From positions 1 through 48,137 of the forward strand of contig JAJXWF010000006.1 of the NCBI GenBank assembly GCA_021781735.1: DNA of 48,137 bases, in the 5' to 3' direction. The notes under the pieces were generated by a model. It did not search any database. It was not told where the DNA came from and saw only the letters and a list, made by a program, of their open reading frames with translations. Both the position numbers and the translations under genes were made by a program. Origin of the DNA: Actinomycetes bacterium. GTDB lineage: Bacteria > Actinomycetota > Actinomycetes > Propionibacteriales > Propionibacteriaceae. Of the stretch, positions 11,962 to 20,182 are shown one piece after another; position 1 is the first letter of the stretch, and every line of letters begins with the position of its first letter.

Positions 11962-14481
11962 TCAGCCCCGCAGCACCGCGCCGCAGCGCTCGGCCGCCAC
12001 GGCCACGGCCGCGTCGCGGGCAGCGGACGCCTCGGCGTCGGTGAGCGTGCGGTCGGGCGCCCGGAATCTCAACGCGTAGGCGAGCGACTTCCGGCCCTCG
12101 CCGACCTGAGGACCGGTGTAGATGTCGAACAGGGCGATCGACTCGAGCAGGGCGCCCGCGCCCTCGCGCAGCGCCGCCTCGACCTCTGCCGATGGCGTGC
12201 CCGCGTCGACGACGAGGGCGACGTCCTCCTTCGCCAGCGGCCACGGCGACAGCGGGCGGATCTCGCCCGACCTGGGTGCCGACCCGACGAGCGCATCGAG
12301 GTCGATCTCGACCGCGGCGGTGCGGGCGGGCAGGCCCTCCGCCGCGATGACGGTGGGGTGCAGTTCGCCGGCCCAGCCGATGACGCGGCCGCCGACGCTG
12401 AGTTCGGCGCAGCGTCCGGGATGCCACGGCGCCCGCACGCCGGCCCGCCGCTGCACGTGCAACCCGATCGCCGCGGCGGCGGTCTGGGCCAGGGCGATCG
12501 CGTGCGCCCATCCGGCGGGTTGGGCCGGGCCGTTCCAGGTCGCAGGCAGCCAATCGCCGGTGATCACGCCGGCGAGCATGCGGGGCTGGGCGGGGAGGGC
12601 GGCGTTGAGCGCGGCGACCTGCTGGTCATTCGGACGCCGTGTCACGTCGGGCATCGGCGCGGGGGGCAACGGTCCCCGGGCGAGGAAGACGCTGCCGATC
12701 TCGAACAGGGCCAGGTCGTCCTGGCTGCGGGAGGTGTTGCGGTTGACCGCGGCGAACAGCCCCGGCAGCAGGGTCGTGCGCAGGTAGGGTTGGGTGTCGG
12801 CCAGTGGGTTGGCGAGGCGTACCGCGCCGAGACGCTCGTCTCCGGCGGGCAGCGCCAGCCGGGTGAGGTCGTCATCGCCGACGAACGGCAGCGTGAGCAC
12901 CTCGACGAAGCCTGCCGCGGCGAGCGCCGCGATGACCGAGCGCCGTGCACGTTGGTCCGCGGTGAGCCCGCGCCCCCCGGGCGAGACGGGCACGCTCGAA
13001 CCGATCCGCTCGAAACCGATCTTGCGGCCGACCTCCTCGACGTAGTCGTAACCGTCGACCAGGTCGCGACGCCATGTCGGTGGGGTGACCGTGACGACCC
13101 CTTCAGCGAGCGACACCGCGCAGCCGGATGCGCGCAGCACCGAGACGACCTGGTCGGTGGCGACCTCAGCGCCGAGAATCTCCCCCGCGAGCGCCGCCCG
13201 GAACCGTTGGGAGGGCATCGACTGCGGCCCGCCGACCACGGTCTCCCCCGGCTGCAGCGTGCCTCCGCCGAGGTCGACCAGGAGCTGGGCGGCCCGGTGC
13301 GCCGCCGCATGGGCGAGCGCGGAGTCGACGCCGCGCTCGAACCGCTTGGACGCCTCGCTCGGCAGCTTGTGGGCGCGGAAGGCCCGGCCGATCGTGACCG
13401 GATCGAAGCAGGCCGCCTCGAGCACGATGTTGCGGGTTGCGGAGCCGAGTTCGGTGGTGGCGCCCCCCATGACGCCAGCGAGCCCGATCGGGCCGGAGTC
13501 GTCACAGATCAACAGGTCCTCGCCGGGCCGCAGCGCACGCTGCTGGTCGTCGAGGGTCATCAGCGTCTCGCCCGCCGCGGCCCTCCGCACGACGATCGGC
13601 CCCCGGAGTCGGTCGGCGTCGTAGGCATGCATCGGCTGGCCGGACTCGAGCATCACGTAGTTCGTGACATCGACCGACAGCGAGATCGAGCGCATGCCCG
13701 ACAGCGCGAGCCGCTGTGCCATCCAGCGCGGGGTGGGCGCGGCCGGGTCGACGCCGGTGACGGTGAGCGCGACGAACAGGGGACACGCGCCGGCGTCGTC
13801 GACCCGCACCGGGTACCCCTCCTGTCGGGGCGGGGGCACCGGGCGCGCGTACGGGTCGTCGAACGACACGCCGAACGCCTGCCCGGTCTCGCGGGCGAGC
13901 CCACGCAACGACAGGCAGTAGCCGGTGTCGGGGGTGATGTCGGCCTCGATGACCTCATCGCGCACCCGGAGCACGCCGAGGGCGTCCTCGCCGAGGAGCA
14001 GCCGGTGGCCGTCGACGACCTCGGGCAGCACGATGATCCCGGTGTGGTCGTCGCCGAGGCCCAGTTCGTCCTCGGCGCAGATCATGCCGTCGGACACGTG
14101 GCCGTAGGTCTTGCGCGCCGCGATCGCGAATCCCCCGGGCAGCACGGCACCCGGCAGCGCGACCACCACATGATCGCCGACGGCGAAGTTGTGCGCGCCG
14201 CAGACGATCCCCCGGCCCGCCGGCAGGACGCCCGATGCCGGATCGTTGTGCTCGGGCCCGACGTCGACGCGGCACCAGCGGATGGTCTTGCCGTTCTTCT
14301 GCGGCTCCTCGACGAGGCTGATCACCCGGCCGACGACGACCGGACCCGCGATGTCGGAGCCACTATGTTCGATCCGCTCGACATTGAGTCCGGCCGCCGT
14401 CCAGCGCTCGGCGATCGCCTCGGTGGTGGTGCCGGGTGGCACCCGCACGAGGTCGCGCAACCAGGAGATCGGTGCCCTCAT
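11962..14481 (-). CDS. pheT: Phenylalanyl-tRNA synthetase beta subunit
   Basis: PheT is the large subunit of the alpha2-beta2 PheRS that charges tRNA-Phe. The 839-residue protein has the expected order: an OB-fold tRNA-binding domain (VGRVISLVEEPQKNGKTIRWCRVDVG, from about 40), B3/B4 editing domains, B5 domain, a catalytic-like core, and the C-terminal FDX-ACB domain (RPLSPWPLAKEDVALVVD). The ATG at 14481 makes an ATGA overlap with pheS. The track extension upstream belongs to pheS. Confidence 0.97.
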   Translation of the reverse strand: MRAPISWLRDLVRVPPGTTTEAIAERWTAAGLNVERIEHSGSDIAGPVVVGRVISLVEEPQKNGKTIRWCRVDVGPEHNDPASGVLPAGRGIVCGAHNFAVGDHVVVALPGAVLPGGFAIAARKTYGHVSDGMICAEDELGLGDDHTGIIVLPEVVDGHRLLLGEDALGVLRVRDEVIEADITPDTGYCLSLRGLARETGQAFGVSFDDPYARPVPPPRQEGYPVRVDDAGACPLFVALTVTGVDPAAPTPRWMAQRLALSGMRSISLSVDVTNYVMLESGQPMHAYDADRLRGPIVVRRAAAGETLMTLDDQQRALRPGEDLLICDDSGPIGLAGVMGGATTELGSATRNIVLEAACFDPVTIGRAFRAHKLPSEASKRFERGVDSALAHAAAHRAAQLLVDLGGGTLQPGETVVGGPQSMPSQRFRAALAGEILGAEVATDQVVSVLRASGCAVSLAEGVVTVTPPTWRRDLVDGYDYVEEVGRKIGFERIGSSVPVSPGGRGLTADQRARRSVIAALAAAGFVEVLTLPFVGDDDLTRLALPAGDERLGAVRLANPLADTQPYLRTTLLPGLFAAVNRNTSRSQDDLALFEIGSVFLARGPLPPAPMPDVTRRPNDQQVAALNAALPAQPRMLAGVITGDWLPATWNGPAQPAGWAHAIALAQTAAAAIGLHVQRRAGVRAPWHPGRCAELSVGGRVIGWAGELHPTVIAAEGLPARTAAVEIDLDALVGSAPRSGEIRPLSPWPLAKEDVALVVDAGTPSAEVEAALREGAGALLESIALFDIYTGPQVGEGRKSLAYALRFRAPDRTLTDAEASAARDAAVAVAAERCGAVLRG

Positions 14482-15590
14482 CGTGCGTCTCCCATCAGTG
14501 AGCGGCTGAAGCGGACGTCGCCCTCGACGAAGTCGCGCAGGTCGGTGGCGGAGTTGCGGAACATCACGGTGCGGTCGATGCCCATGCCGAACGCGAAACC
14601 CGAGTAGATCTCGGTGTCGATGCCCGCGGACGCCAGCACCCGCGGATTGACGACACCACACCCTCCCCATTCGATCCAGCCCTCGCTGCGGCACGTGCGG
14701 CAGGGGTTGTCGGGATCGCCGACGCTCGCGCCATGACACACGAAGCACTTGAGGTCGATCTCGGCGCTCGGCTCGGTGAACGGGAAGAAGTGCGGACGCA
14801 GCCGGGTCTCGACCCCGTCGCCGAACAGCGACCGCGCGAGGTGGTCGAGGCTGCCCTTGAGGTGAGCCATCGAGATGCCCTTGTCGACGACCAGCCCCTC
14901 GAGCTGGTGGAACACCGGCAGGTGGGTGGCGTCGTACTCGTCGGCCCGGTAGACCTTGCCGGGGCAGACCACGTAGACCGGCAGGTCACGCGCCAGCAGC
15001 GCCCGTGCCTGCACCGGCGAGGTGTGCGTGCGCATCAGCGTGTGATTCTGGGTCGGTTCGACGAAAAGAGTGTCGGACAACCACCGGGCGGGGTGGTCGG
15101 GGGTGAAATTCAGCGCGTCGAAGTTGAGCCATTCGGCCTCGAGCTCTGGCCCCTCGGCGATCTCCCAGCCGAGGTCGAGGAACACGTCGCACATCATGTC
15201 CATCATCGCCGTGATCGGATGCACCGCCCCCTGGGGTGCCAGTGCGACCGGCAGGGTGACGTCGACCGTCTCGGCGATCAGCGCGGCGTCGAGTTCGGCG
15301 GCAGCGAGGGCCTCCTGGCGCTCGGCGATCGCCCCGCCCAGCAGTCCTCGGGCCCGACCGACACGCTGGCCGGCGTCCTTGCGCGCCTGCGGAGGCAGCG
15401 CGCCGATCTCCCGGTTGGCGAGCGCCAGCGGCGAACGATCACCGCTGTGGGCGATCCGCACCGCCTTGAGTTCGGCGGTGGTCCGTGCGGCCGCGATCGC
15501 CGCGAGTGCCTCATCGACCATCGCCTGCACATGGTCGTCGTCCAGCGGCGACACCTGCACGGGATCGTAGTTCGTGTTCGGCCCACTCAT
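14478..15590 (-). CDS. pheS: Phenylalanyl-tRNA synthetase alpha subunit
   Basis: PheS is the catalytic subunit of PheRS. The protein (370 residues) has an N-terminal coiled-coil arm and a class II core with TSPVQAR (motif 2 region), FHQLEGLVVDKG, and FAFGMGIDRTVMFR (motif 3). A cysteine-containing segment CFVCHGASVGDPDNPCRTCR is present near residue 290. ATG 15590 has GAGGAGG just upstream. A TAAACT box at 15662-15667 is a possible -10, about 70 bases before the start. Translation of pheT is coupled to pheS. Confidence 0.97.
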   Translation of the reverse strand: MSGPNTNYDPVQVSPLDDDHVQAMVDEALAAIAAARTTAELKAVRIAHSGDRSPLALANREIGALPPQARKDAGQRVGRARGLLGGAIAERQEALAAAELDAALIAETVDVTLPVALAPQGAVHPITAMMDMMCDVFLDLGWEIAEGPELEAEWLNFDALNFTPDHPARWLSDTLFVEPTQNHTLMRTHTSPVQARALLARDLPVYVVCPGKVYRADEYDATHLPVFHQLEGLVVDKGISMAHLKGSLDHLARSLFGDGVETRLRPHFFPFTEPSAEIDLKCFVCHGASVGDPDNPCRTCRSEGWIEWGGCGVVNPRVLASAGIDTEIYSGFAFGMGIDRTVMFRNSATDLRDFVEGDVRFSRSLMGDAR

Positions 15591-15900
15591 GGGGTCCTCC
15601 TCAGAGTTCCGGGATCGGCCGGGGCGTGCGGGGGCGGGTTGCGGCCACCGCGCCGCAGGCCAGTTTAGGGACGGCACCGGGACGGCGGCGACCCCGGGCG
15701 GGGGCCCGGACAGGGCGCCGCGGAGGTCGACAGCCGGGATCCCCCGGTCGGGACCGCGGGCTCGGCGCGGGAATCGGATCGATCGCGCTCACACCCCACG
15801 GCCGGTGTCCGGCCGGGGGCGGGGAAATCGGCGACCCGTCAGCATGGCGACGAGGCTATCAGGGCAGGCAGCGGTGCGACGGCCGACACTGGGCTGGCCG
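15591..15900. other. GC-rich gap between the RNA methylase gene and pheS
   Basis: This 310-base stretch holds no supported gene. It contains the possible pheS -10 box and several G/C-rich inverted repeats (for example GGCCGGTGTCCGGCC near 15802). I find no T-box specifier structure or leader peptide rich in Phe codons. Confidence 0.5.
15662..15667 (-). promoter_or_regulatory. Possible -10 box for pheST
   Basis: TAAACT stands out in an extremely GC-rich stretch and fits the TANNNT -10 pattern seen elsewhere in the window. The implied leader is about 65 bases. No convincing -35 is visible. Confidence 0.3.
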
Positions 15901-16698
15901 TCAGTCGTGCGAACGGCCGGCGTGCTGCTCGGCGGCGGTGGTGTAGAGGCAGATCGCGGCCGCGGTGGACAGGTTGAGCGACTCGGCCCGGCCCCACATC
16001 GGGATGCCGACGACGCGGTCGGCCAGGGCACGATCAGCCTCGGGAAGGCCCCAGGCCTCATTGCCCATCACCCAGGCGACCGCCCCCCGCAGGCCGCCCG
16101 AGGCGGCCAGGTCGTCCAATCGGTCGCCTCCCCCGGCGGCCGCGAGCACCGCGCATCCCCGGGACCGAGCCCAGGCGACGGCGTCGGCGAGATCGACACC
16201 CACGACCACGGGCAGGTGGAACAGGCTGCCGACGCTCGCGCGGACGGTCTTCCCGTTGTGGATGTCGACGGAGCCCTTGGTGAACACGACGGCGTCGGCG
16301 CCGAAAGCATCGGCGCAGCGGATGACCGTCCCCGCGTTACCGGGATCGCGGATCTGGGCGCAGATCACGACCAGCCTCGGGTCGGGCACGTCATCGAGGC
16401 CGGTCGTCTCGCGGAGGCACACCGCGACGATTCCTTGAGGGGTGACCGCGTCGCTGAGCCCGGCGAGGTCGGACGCGTGCACCTGCCAGCATCGCCCAGG
16501 GTCCGCCATCGCGAGCAGCTCGGCGTGACGGTCGGGATCCTCGACGAGCACGGCCCGCACGATGTCGGGACGCCGCAACGCCTCGCGCACCGCCTGGGCG
16601 CCCTCGACGAGGAACTCCCCCGTCTCGTCACGGCCCTTGCGCGTGGTGAGCTTGCGGGCGGCTCGATACTGGGCGCGGCTCAACTGGGACAACGCCAT
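15901..16698 (-). CDS. SpoU/TrmH-family RNA 2'-O-methyltransferase
   Basis: This 265-residue enzyme uses S-adenosylmethionine to methylate a ribose 2'-OH in rRNA or tRNA. The C-terminal knot domain carries the SpoU motifs: IRDPGNAGTVIRCADAFGADAV (motif 1), GAVAWVMGNEAWGLP (motif 2) and IPMWGRAESLNLSTAAAICLY (motif 3). The N-terminal part (KLTTRKGRDETGEFLVEGAQAVREAL) is the RNA-binding substrate domain. ATG 16698 is preceded by TATTCT at six bases, so it is probably leaderless. The exact RNA target is unknown; in mycobacteria a similar gene (tsnR) sits between rplT and pheS. Confidence 0.92.
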   Translation of the reverse strand: MALSQLSRAQYRAARKLTTRKGRDETGEFLVEGAQAVREALRRPDIVRAVLVEDPDRHAELLAMADPGRCWQVHASDLAGLSDAVTPQGIVAVCLRETTGLDDVPDPRLVVICAQIRDPGNAGTVIRCADAFGADAVVFTKGSVDIHNGKTVRASVGSLFHLPVVVGVDLADAVAWARSRGCAVLAAAGGGDRLDDLAASGGLRGAVAWVMGNEAWGLPEADRALADRVVGIPMWGRAESLNLSTAAAICLYTTAAEQHAGRSHD

Positions 16699-16704
16699 GC
16701 CGAC

Positions 16705-16710
16705 AGAATA
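16705..16710 (-). promoter_or_regulatory. -10 box of a leaderless RNA-methylase promoter
   Basis: TATTCT lies 6 bases before the ATG at 16698, with no ribosome site between them. Confidence 0.5.
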
Positions 16711-16923
16711 GAGGGCCCGCAGCGACGCGGCGCCGTCAACCCACCCGCAGGGCGGGCTCCGGTGCCCGTTCATCAGCCACGCCCTCGCGACCGCCGTGTC
16801 GGCATCGTCCCAGCGGGCACGGCAGGTCGCCGGCGACGGGCAAGGGCGCCGCGACCGGAGTCGTGACGCCCTTCTCGATGTGGTGAGGTGTCGGGCCGGT
16901 GATCGTCCGGCCGGACGGTTCGC

Positions 16924-17505
16924 TCAGGCGGCAGCCCCGGCGACGACGCCCTTGTTCCCCTTGAATCCGATGAATCCGAGGACGCCGAGGGCGACACCGA
17001 CGATCATCAGGATGATTCCCGCCCACAGGGCGATGGTGCCGACGGTCCACCAGGCGTAGGCCGTGAGCAGCATGCTGCGCAGCGCGTCACCCTGGAACAG
17101 GGTGTTCTTGATACCGGTCAGCTTGTTGTAGGCGGCCATGTCGGTCGCCGACGCGGTACCCGCGGTGATCTGCGGGTTGGCCTTGGCCATCGCGCTGGCC
17201 TCGGTGCCGATCTCGGAGTAGCTCTTGCCGCCGCTGGCGGCCATCATGTGCTCGTGGATGAAGTACTCGCTGTAGGCGTAGGCCTGCGGCCCGGTGGTCA
17301 TCTGCTCACCGGCGTACTGGGTCAGGTGATCCTTCATGACCTGTTCGGTCAGCGCGGCACCACTCGGCATGGTGATCTTCTGGCTGCTGAGCTGGTCACT
17401 CACGAATGTGTGAGCCCACGTGCCCGCGTAGGTGATCGCGATCCCGGCCACGAGCGCCACGACGCCGACGATCTTCAGCAGCGTGCGGTAGACGGACTTC
17501 TGCAT
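16924..17505 (-). CDS. Membrane protein of the actinobacterial 'LigA'-labelled family
   Basis: The 193-residue protein has an N-terminal membrane helix (LLKIVGVVALVAGIAITYAG), a polar extracytoplasmic domain of about 100 residues, and one or two C-terminal membrane helices (WWTVGTIALWAGIILMIVGVALGVLGFIGF). It resembles actinobacterial proteins often mislabelled 'aromatic ring-opening dioxygenase LigA'; nothing here suggests an oxygenase. The function is unknown. ATG 17505 follows a purine/G-rich stretch; TATGGT near 17574-17579 may be its -10. Its first 40 residues are homologous to the next gene upstream. Confidence 0.8.
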   Translation of the reverse strand: MQKSVYRTLLKIVGVVALVAGIAITYAGTWAHTFVSDQLSSQKITMPSGAALTEQVMKDHLTQYAGEQMTTGPQAYAYSEYFIHEHMMAASGGKSYSEIGTEASAMAKANPQITAGTASATDMAAYNKLTGIKNTLFQGDALRSMLLTAYAWWTVGTIALWAGIILMIVGVALGVLGFIGFKGNKGVVAGAAA

Positions 17506-17687
17506 CTGGGTTCCCCCCTGGGAATCGGGGCCGGACCAGCTGTTTCGACCGTCCGGCCGTGTTGACTCCTTCACCATACGACGCCCGGGAATGCGCACTT
17601 AGGGGGGGTCCCTTTATTGCTTCCGTGCCCGTTGCGCAAGGGGGGTTCGAGTCCCGGTGAGACGGCGGCCGAACCGGGGCCCGCCGC

Positions 17688-18254
17688 TCAGTCGCCCTCG
17701 CGGGATCCGGAAGTGGGATCGCTCTCGGCGCTCCGCTGCCACGTCGGGCTCGGATCCGAGGAACCGGCTGACCACTCGGACGGGGCGGGGGTGTCCGAGG
17801 TCCACGGGTGATCCGGGGTTTCGGGCGATTCGGCCCGGTCGGGGGTCTCCGGCGACTCGGCCCTGGCCGGCATTTCCGAGGTCTCGACGGCCTCGGAGGT
17901 CTGCGTCGACTCGACCATGTCGGGCATGACCCGGATCGACGGGCGGGCACTCCCGACGTCGTGGCGACCCGGCGTCTCGGAGGTGGACGGCGTCTCGACC
18001 GACTCGGTCGGGGTGGCGCTCGTCGCCTCGCTGGTCTCGGGGGCGCTCCGGTCGCCGAGTTCCGGAGAGCTCGGGTCGCTGCTGGCACTGTCGAGGAACG
18101 ACGGGGAGCCGCTGGCCGCCGCGACGGGCTGGCTGCTCAGCCGGCCACCCAGGAAGCCGTGGGGAGACGCGCCCGCGTAGACGACTGCCACTCCCGCCAC
18201 GAGCGGGACGACGCCGGCGATCTTGAGAAGCGTGGTGTTGGTGGGCTTGCGCAT
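17688..18254 (-). CDS. Membrane-anchored Ser/Pro/Thr/Glu-rich protein, paralogue N-terminus
   Basis: The first 41 residues match the neighbouring 193-residue protein (shared pattern TLLKI-GVV-LVAG-A--YAG, then LSSQ), including one membrane helix. The rest is a low-complexity tail rich in S, P, T, E and D, with the near-repeat AESPETPD in tandem. No second membrane helix or fold is evident, so it is predicted to be a tethered, disordered surface protein. The ATG has AAGGGA at a sensible distance. The upstream promoter overlaps a CsoR-like inverted repeat. Function is unknown; the coding call rests on the homologous start and promoter. Confidence 0.65.
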   Translation of the reverse strand: MRKPTNTTLLKIAGVVPLVAGVAVVYAGASPHGFLGGRLSSQPVAAASGSPSFLDSASSDPSSPELGDRSAPETSEATSATPTESVETPSTSETPGRHDVGSARPSIRVMPDMVESTQTSEAVETSEMPARAESPETPDRAESPETPDHPWTSDTPAPSEWSAGSSDPSPTWQRSAESDPTSGSREGD

Positions 18255-18317
18255 GTGGGGTCCCTTGGGGAGGAGGGGCTGGACCGCTGGGGTGGGCGCC
18301 CAGCGGAGACGACGGAC

Positions 18318-18349
18318 CTACCCTAGGGGGTAGCATTTCCGCACCGCAA
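18318..18349 (-). promoter_or_regulatory. Promoter with overlapping CsoR-like inverted repeat
   Basis: On the minus strand TTGCGG (18344-18349), an 18-base spacer and TAGGGT (18320-18325) form a fair promoter for the 188-residue gene. The inverted repeat CTACCC-N4-GGGTAG (18318-18333) lies over the -10. Its shape (TACCCC...GGGTA) resembles operators of the CsoR/RcnR copper or persulfide sensors. No such regulator is in the window. A second hairpin, CCGCTGGG-N7-CCCAGCGG, lies in the 5' leader (about 18281-18303). Confidence 0.45.
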
Positions 18350-18394
18350 GAGGGTGTTCTAATCGTTGACCCGGTGTTCGTATCCCGGGAATGT

Positions 18395-18434
18395 GGATCG
18401 CCCGCGGGTGGAGGGTTCCACTCGCGGGCGATCC
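18395..18434 (-). terminator. Hairpin terminator after rplT
   Basis: GGATCGCCCGCG and CGCGGGCGATCC form a stem extended by GTGGA/TCCAC, about 18 bp in all with one mismatch or wobble. It lies 15 bases past the rplT stop. There is no T-run, as is common for actinobacterial terminators. Confidence 0.7.
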
Positions 18435-18448
18435 GGATGTCCGCCTGG

Positions 18449-18814
18449 TCAGGAGGCGGCCACCTGGTTGGTGCGGGCCACCTCGACCAGGGCGGTGAAA
18501 GCCGTCGGATCGGTGACGGCGAGATCGGCGAGGATCTTGCGGTCGACCTCGACACCGGCATTCTTCAGGCCGTTGATGAAGCGGTTGTAGGTCATGCCCT
18601 CGGCGCGGCAGGCAGCGTTGATGCGCTGGATCCACAGGCTGCGGAAATCGCCCTTGCGGTCACGGCGGTGATCGTAGGCGTAGGCCATCGAGTGGAGCAT
18701 CTGCTCCTTGGCCTTGCGGTACAGGCGCGAACGCTGACCGCGATAGCCGGACGCGAGTTCGAGAACCTCGCGGCGCTTCTTCTGCGCATTCACAGAACGC
18801 TTGACGCGTGCCAT
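18449..18814 (-). CDS. rplT: 50S ribosomal protein L20
   Basis: L20 binds 23S rRNA early in large-subunit assembly. In some bacteria it also represses its own operon by binding the leader mRNA. The 121 residues show the classic N-terminus [28 protein letters not shown] and the domain [42 protein letters not shown] lies upstream of the ATG. It is the last gene of infC-rpmI-rplT and is followed by a hairpin. Confidence 0.98.
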   Translation of the reverse strand: MARVKRSVNAQKKRREVLELASGYRGQRSRLYRKAKEQMLHSMAYAYDHRRDRKGDFRSLWIQRINAACRAEGMTYNRFINGLKNAGVEVDRKILADLAVTDPTAFTALVEVARTNQVAAS

Positions 18815-18888
18815 GGTCTATCTCCTTGAACTTGACGGGACGGCGGCGGCCGTCGCCCCGGGACTGGCTGGCCGGGTTCGGCTACGGA

Positions 18889-19095
18889 TCACTTGCCCTT
18901 GTACTTGCCGAGCAGCTTGCGGACCTTGCGGGCGTCCCCACCGGTGAGGATCTCGACGCCTTGGAGTCGGCGCATGCGCTTGGAGGGCTTGTGCTCGTTC
19001 AGGTGCGTGGTGCCGGCCTGCTTGTGCGCGAGCTTCCCGCTGCCGGTGCGGGTGACACGCTTCTTCATCCCGGAGTGGGTCTTCATCTTCGGCAT
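18889..19095 (-). CDS. rpmI: 50S ribosomal protein L35
   Basis: This 68-residue basic ribosomal protein has the L35 signature PKMKTHSGMKKRVTRTGSGKL near its start. A strong AAGGAG precedes the ATG. It sits between infC (119 bp away) and rplT (74 bp away), the usual order. Confidence 0.98.
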   Translation of the reverse strand: MPKMKTHSGMKKRVTRTGSGKLAHKQAGTTHLNEHKPSKRMRRLQGVEILTGGDARKVRKLLGKYKGK

Positions 19096-19214
19096 GATGC
19101 CGCTCCTTCTATCGTTGGCTCCCCCGAGATGCCCGTGGGAGTTGCTGTGGCAGCCTGACGGCTGGGGTGTGACGGGAGGCCACTGGCCGGTTCGGTCCCG
19201 GGGATCGCCGACCC

Positions 19215-19898
19215 TCAGAGATCGACGTCGGGATCCAGATTGTCGGCCGGACCGCGCTTCTTCTTCGATGTGGTCTTGTGCGACGCCCGATACTGGGCTT
19301 CCAACTCGCGCTCGGACTCCTGGGCGGCAGCGCGCTCGGCCATCCGGCGGTCACGCTCGGCCTTCTCGTCAGCTCGCGCCTCGGTCTTCTTGCGGGTGGG
19401 CCCGAGAACCATGAGCATGTTCCGCCCGTCGAGCTTGGGAGCCGACTCGATGAAGCCGAACTCCTCGACGTCGCCGGCCAGACGCTTGAGCAGGTTCGCT
19501 CCCAGTTCGGGCTTCGACTGCTCCCGGCCCCGGAACATGATGGTGATCTTCACCTTGTCGCCACCCTTGAGGAAGCGCACGACGTGACCCTTCTTGGTCT
19601 CGTAGTCGTGCTCGTCGATCTTGGGCCGCAACTTCATTTCCTTGATGACCGTGTTCGTCTGGTTACGACGCGACTCACGAGCCTTCTGCGCGTTCTCGTA
19701 CTTGAACTTGCCGTAGTCCATGAGCTTGACGACCGGCGGGCGAGCGGCCGCGGCCACCTCGACGAGATCGAGATCGTGCTCACGAGCCAGTTGCAGGGCC
19801 TGTTCGATCCGGACGATGCCCACCTGCTCGCCGTTGGGGCCGACGAGCCGGACCTCGGGCACGCGGATCCGATCGTTGATGCGCGGTTCAGTGCTGAT
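19215..19898 (-). CDS. infC: Translation initiation factor IF-3, AUC start codon
   Basis: IF-3 binds the 30S subunit, keeps it apart from 50S and checks the start codon. The ORF track starts at a GTG in the middle of the conserved N-terminus. Reading upstream gives (M)[17 protein letters not shown], the canonical IF-3 beginning, whose first codon is ATC at 19896-19898. GGGAGGA lies about five bases before it, and no ATG, GTG or TTG is in frame nearby. The protein is then 227 residues with a charged C-terminal tail ending in [17 protein letters not shown] rare start codon lets IF-3 repress its own translation, as with AUU in E. coli. A long leader precedes the gene. Confidence 0.96.
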   Translation of the reverse strand: MSTEPRINDRIRVPEVRLVGPNGEQVGIVRIEQALQLAREHDLDLVEVAAAARPPVVKLMDYGKFKYENAQKARESRRNQTNTVIKEMKLRPKIDEHDYETKKGHVVRFLKGGDKVKITIMFRGREQSKPELGANLLKRLAGDVEEFGFIESAPKLDGRNMLMVLGPTRKKTEARADEKAERDRRMAERAAAQESERELEAQYRASHKTTSKKKRGPADNLDPDVDL

Positions 19899-20128
19899 GT
19901 GTCCTCCCGGGACTTGTATTGACAGAGGCGACGATCGGAAACGTCAAAAGGCCTCCGCCACACGGCGAAGGCCTGACCAGCGATTGCGCGCACGCCACCC
20001 GGAGGTGCCACGCCCTCAGGCGTGGAATCATCGACCCGGCAGGAACCCACCAAACTTCGTGGCCCCGCTCGGGTGGGAGGCCAGGACCTCCACTTCGGCG
20101 GATCGGCACGTGAGACGTCCGATCGATC
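19899..20128 (-). ncRNA. Structured 5' leader of the infC-rpmI-rplT operon
   Basis: About 230 bases lie between the predicted start of transcription and the AUC codon. The leader contains a perfect 7-bp hairpin CCACGCC-tgag-GGCGTGG (20008-20025), other GC-rich inverted repeats, and a terminator-like hairpin nearer the gene. It resembles in layout, not in checked sequence, the L20-type autoregulatory leaders of Firmicutes. Nothing in it looks like a protein gene. Confidence 0.6.
19945..19974 (-). terminator. Terminator-like attenuator hairpin in the infC leader
   Basis: On the minus strand AGGCCTTCGCC-GTGT-GGCGGAGGCCT forms an 11-bp stem with a single U-G pair, directly followed by TTTTG. It lies about 50 bases upstream of the infC start. 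The position inside a leader, before an essential gene, suggests regulated premature termination. The sequence ACCTCCG farther upstream could pair with the 3' arm and act as antiterminator; that pairing is speculative. Confidence 0.6.
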
Positions 20129-20134
20129 CCCCTC

Positions 20135-20164
20135 AGTCTAGGCGACGACGACCGATCGGACCAA
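20135..20164 (-). promoter_or_regulatory. Promoter of the infC operon
   Basis: TAGACT (20135-20140) is a TANNNT -10, with TTGGTC (20159-20164) 18 bases upstream. It lies just 5' of the structured leader and just past the end of the next minus-strand gene. Transcription would begin near 20128. Confidence 0.5.
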
Positions 20165-20182
20165 TCGGGCCCCGCCCGGCGA

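Noticed and set aside
11659-14607. 982-residue plus-strand ORF opposite bioQ and pheT
   Set aside because: It is an antisense shadow. pheT on the minus strand has full-length domain support.
15591-15900. T-box or Phe leader-peptide attenuator before pheS
   Set aside because: I find no T-box motif, no Phe-rich short ORF and no clear terminator; only general GC-rich inverted repeats.
17635-17665. GGGGGTTCGAGTCCCGG, resembling a tRNA T-arm
   Set aside because: Only about three of five T-stem pairs form, and no acceptor, D or anticodon stems can be built upstream. It could be a chance match; I see no integration remnants.
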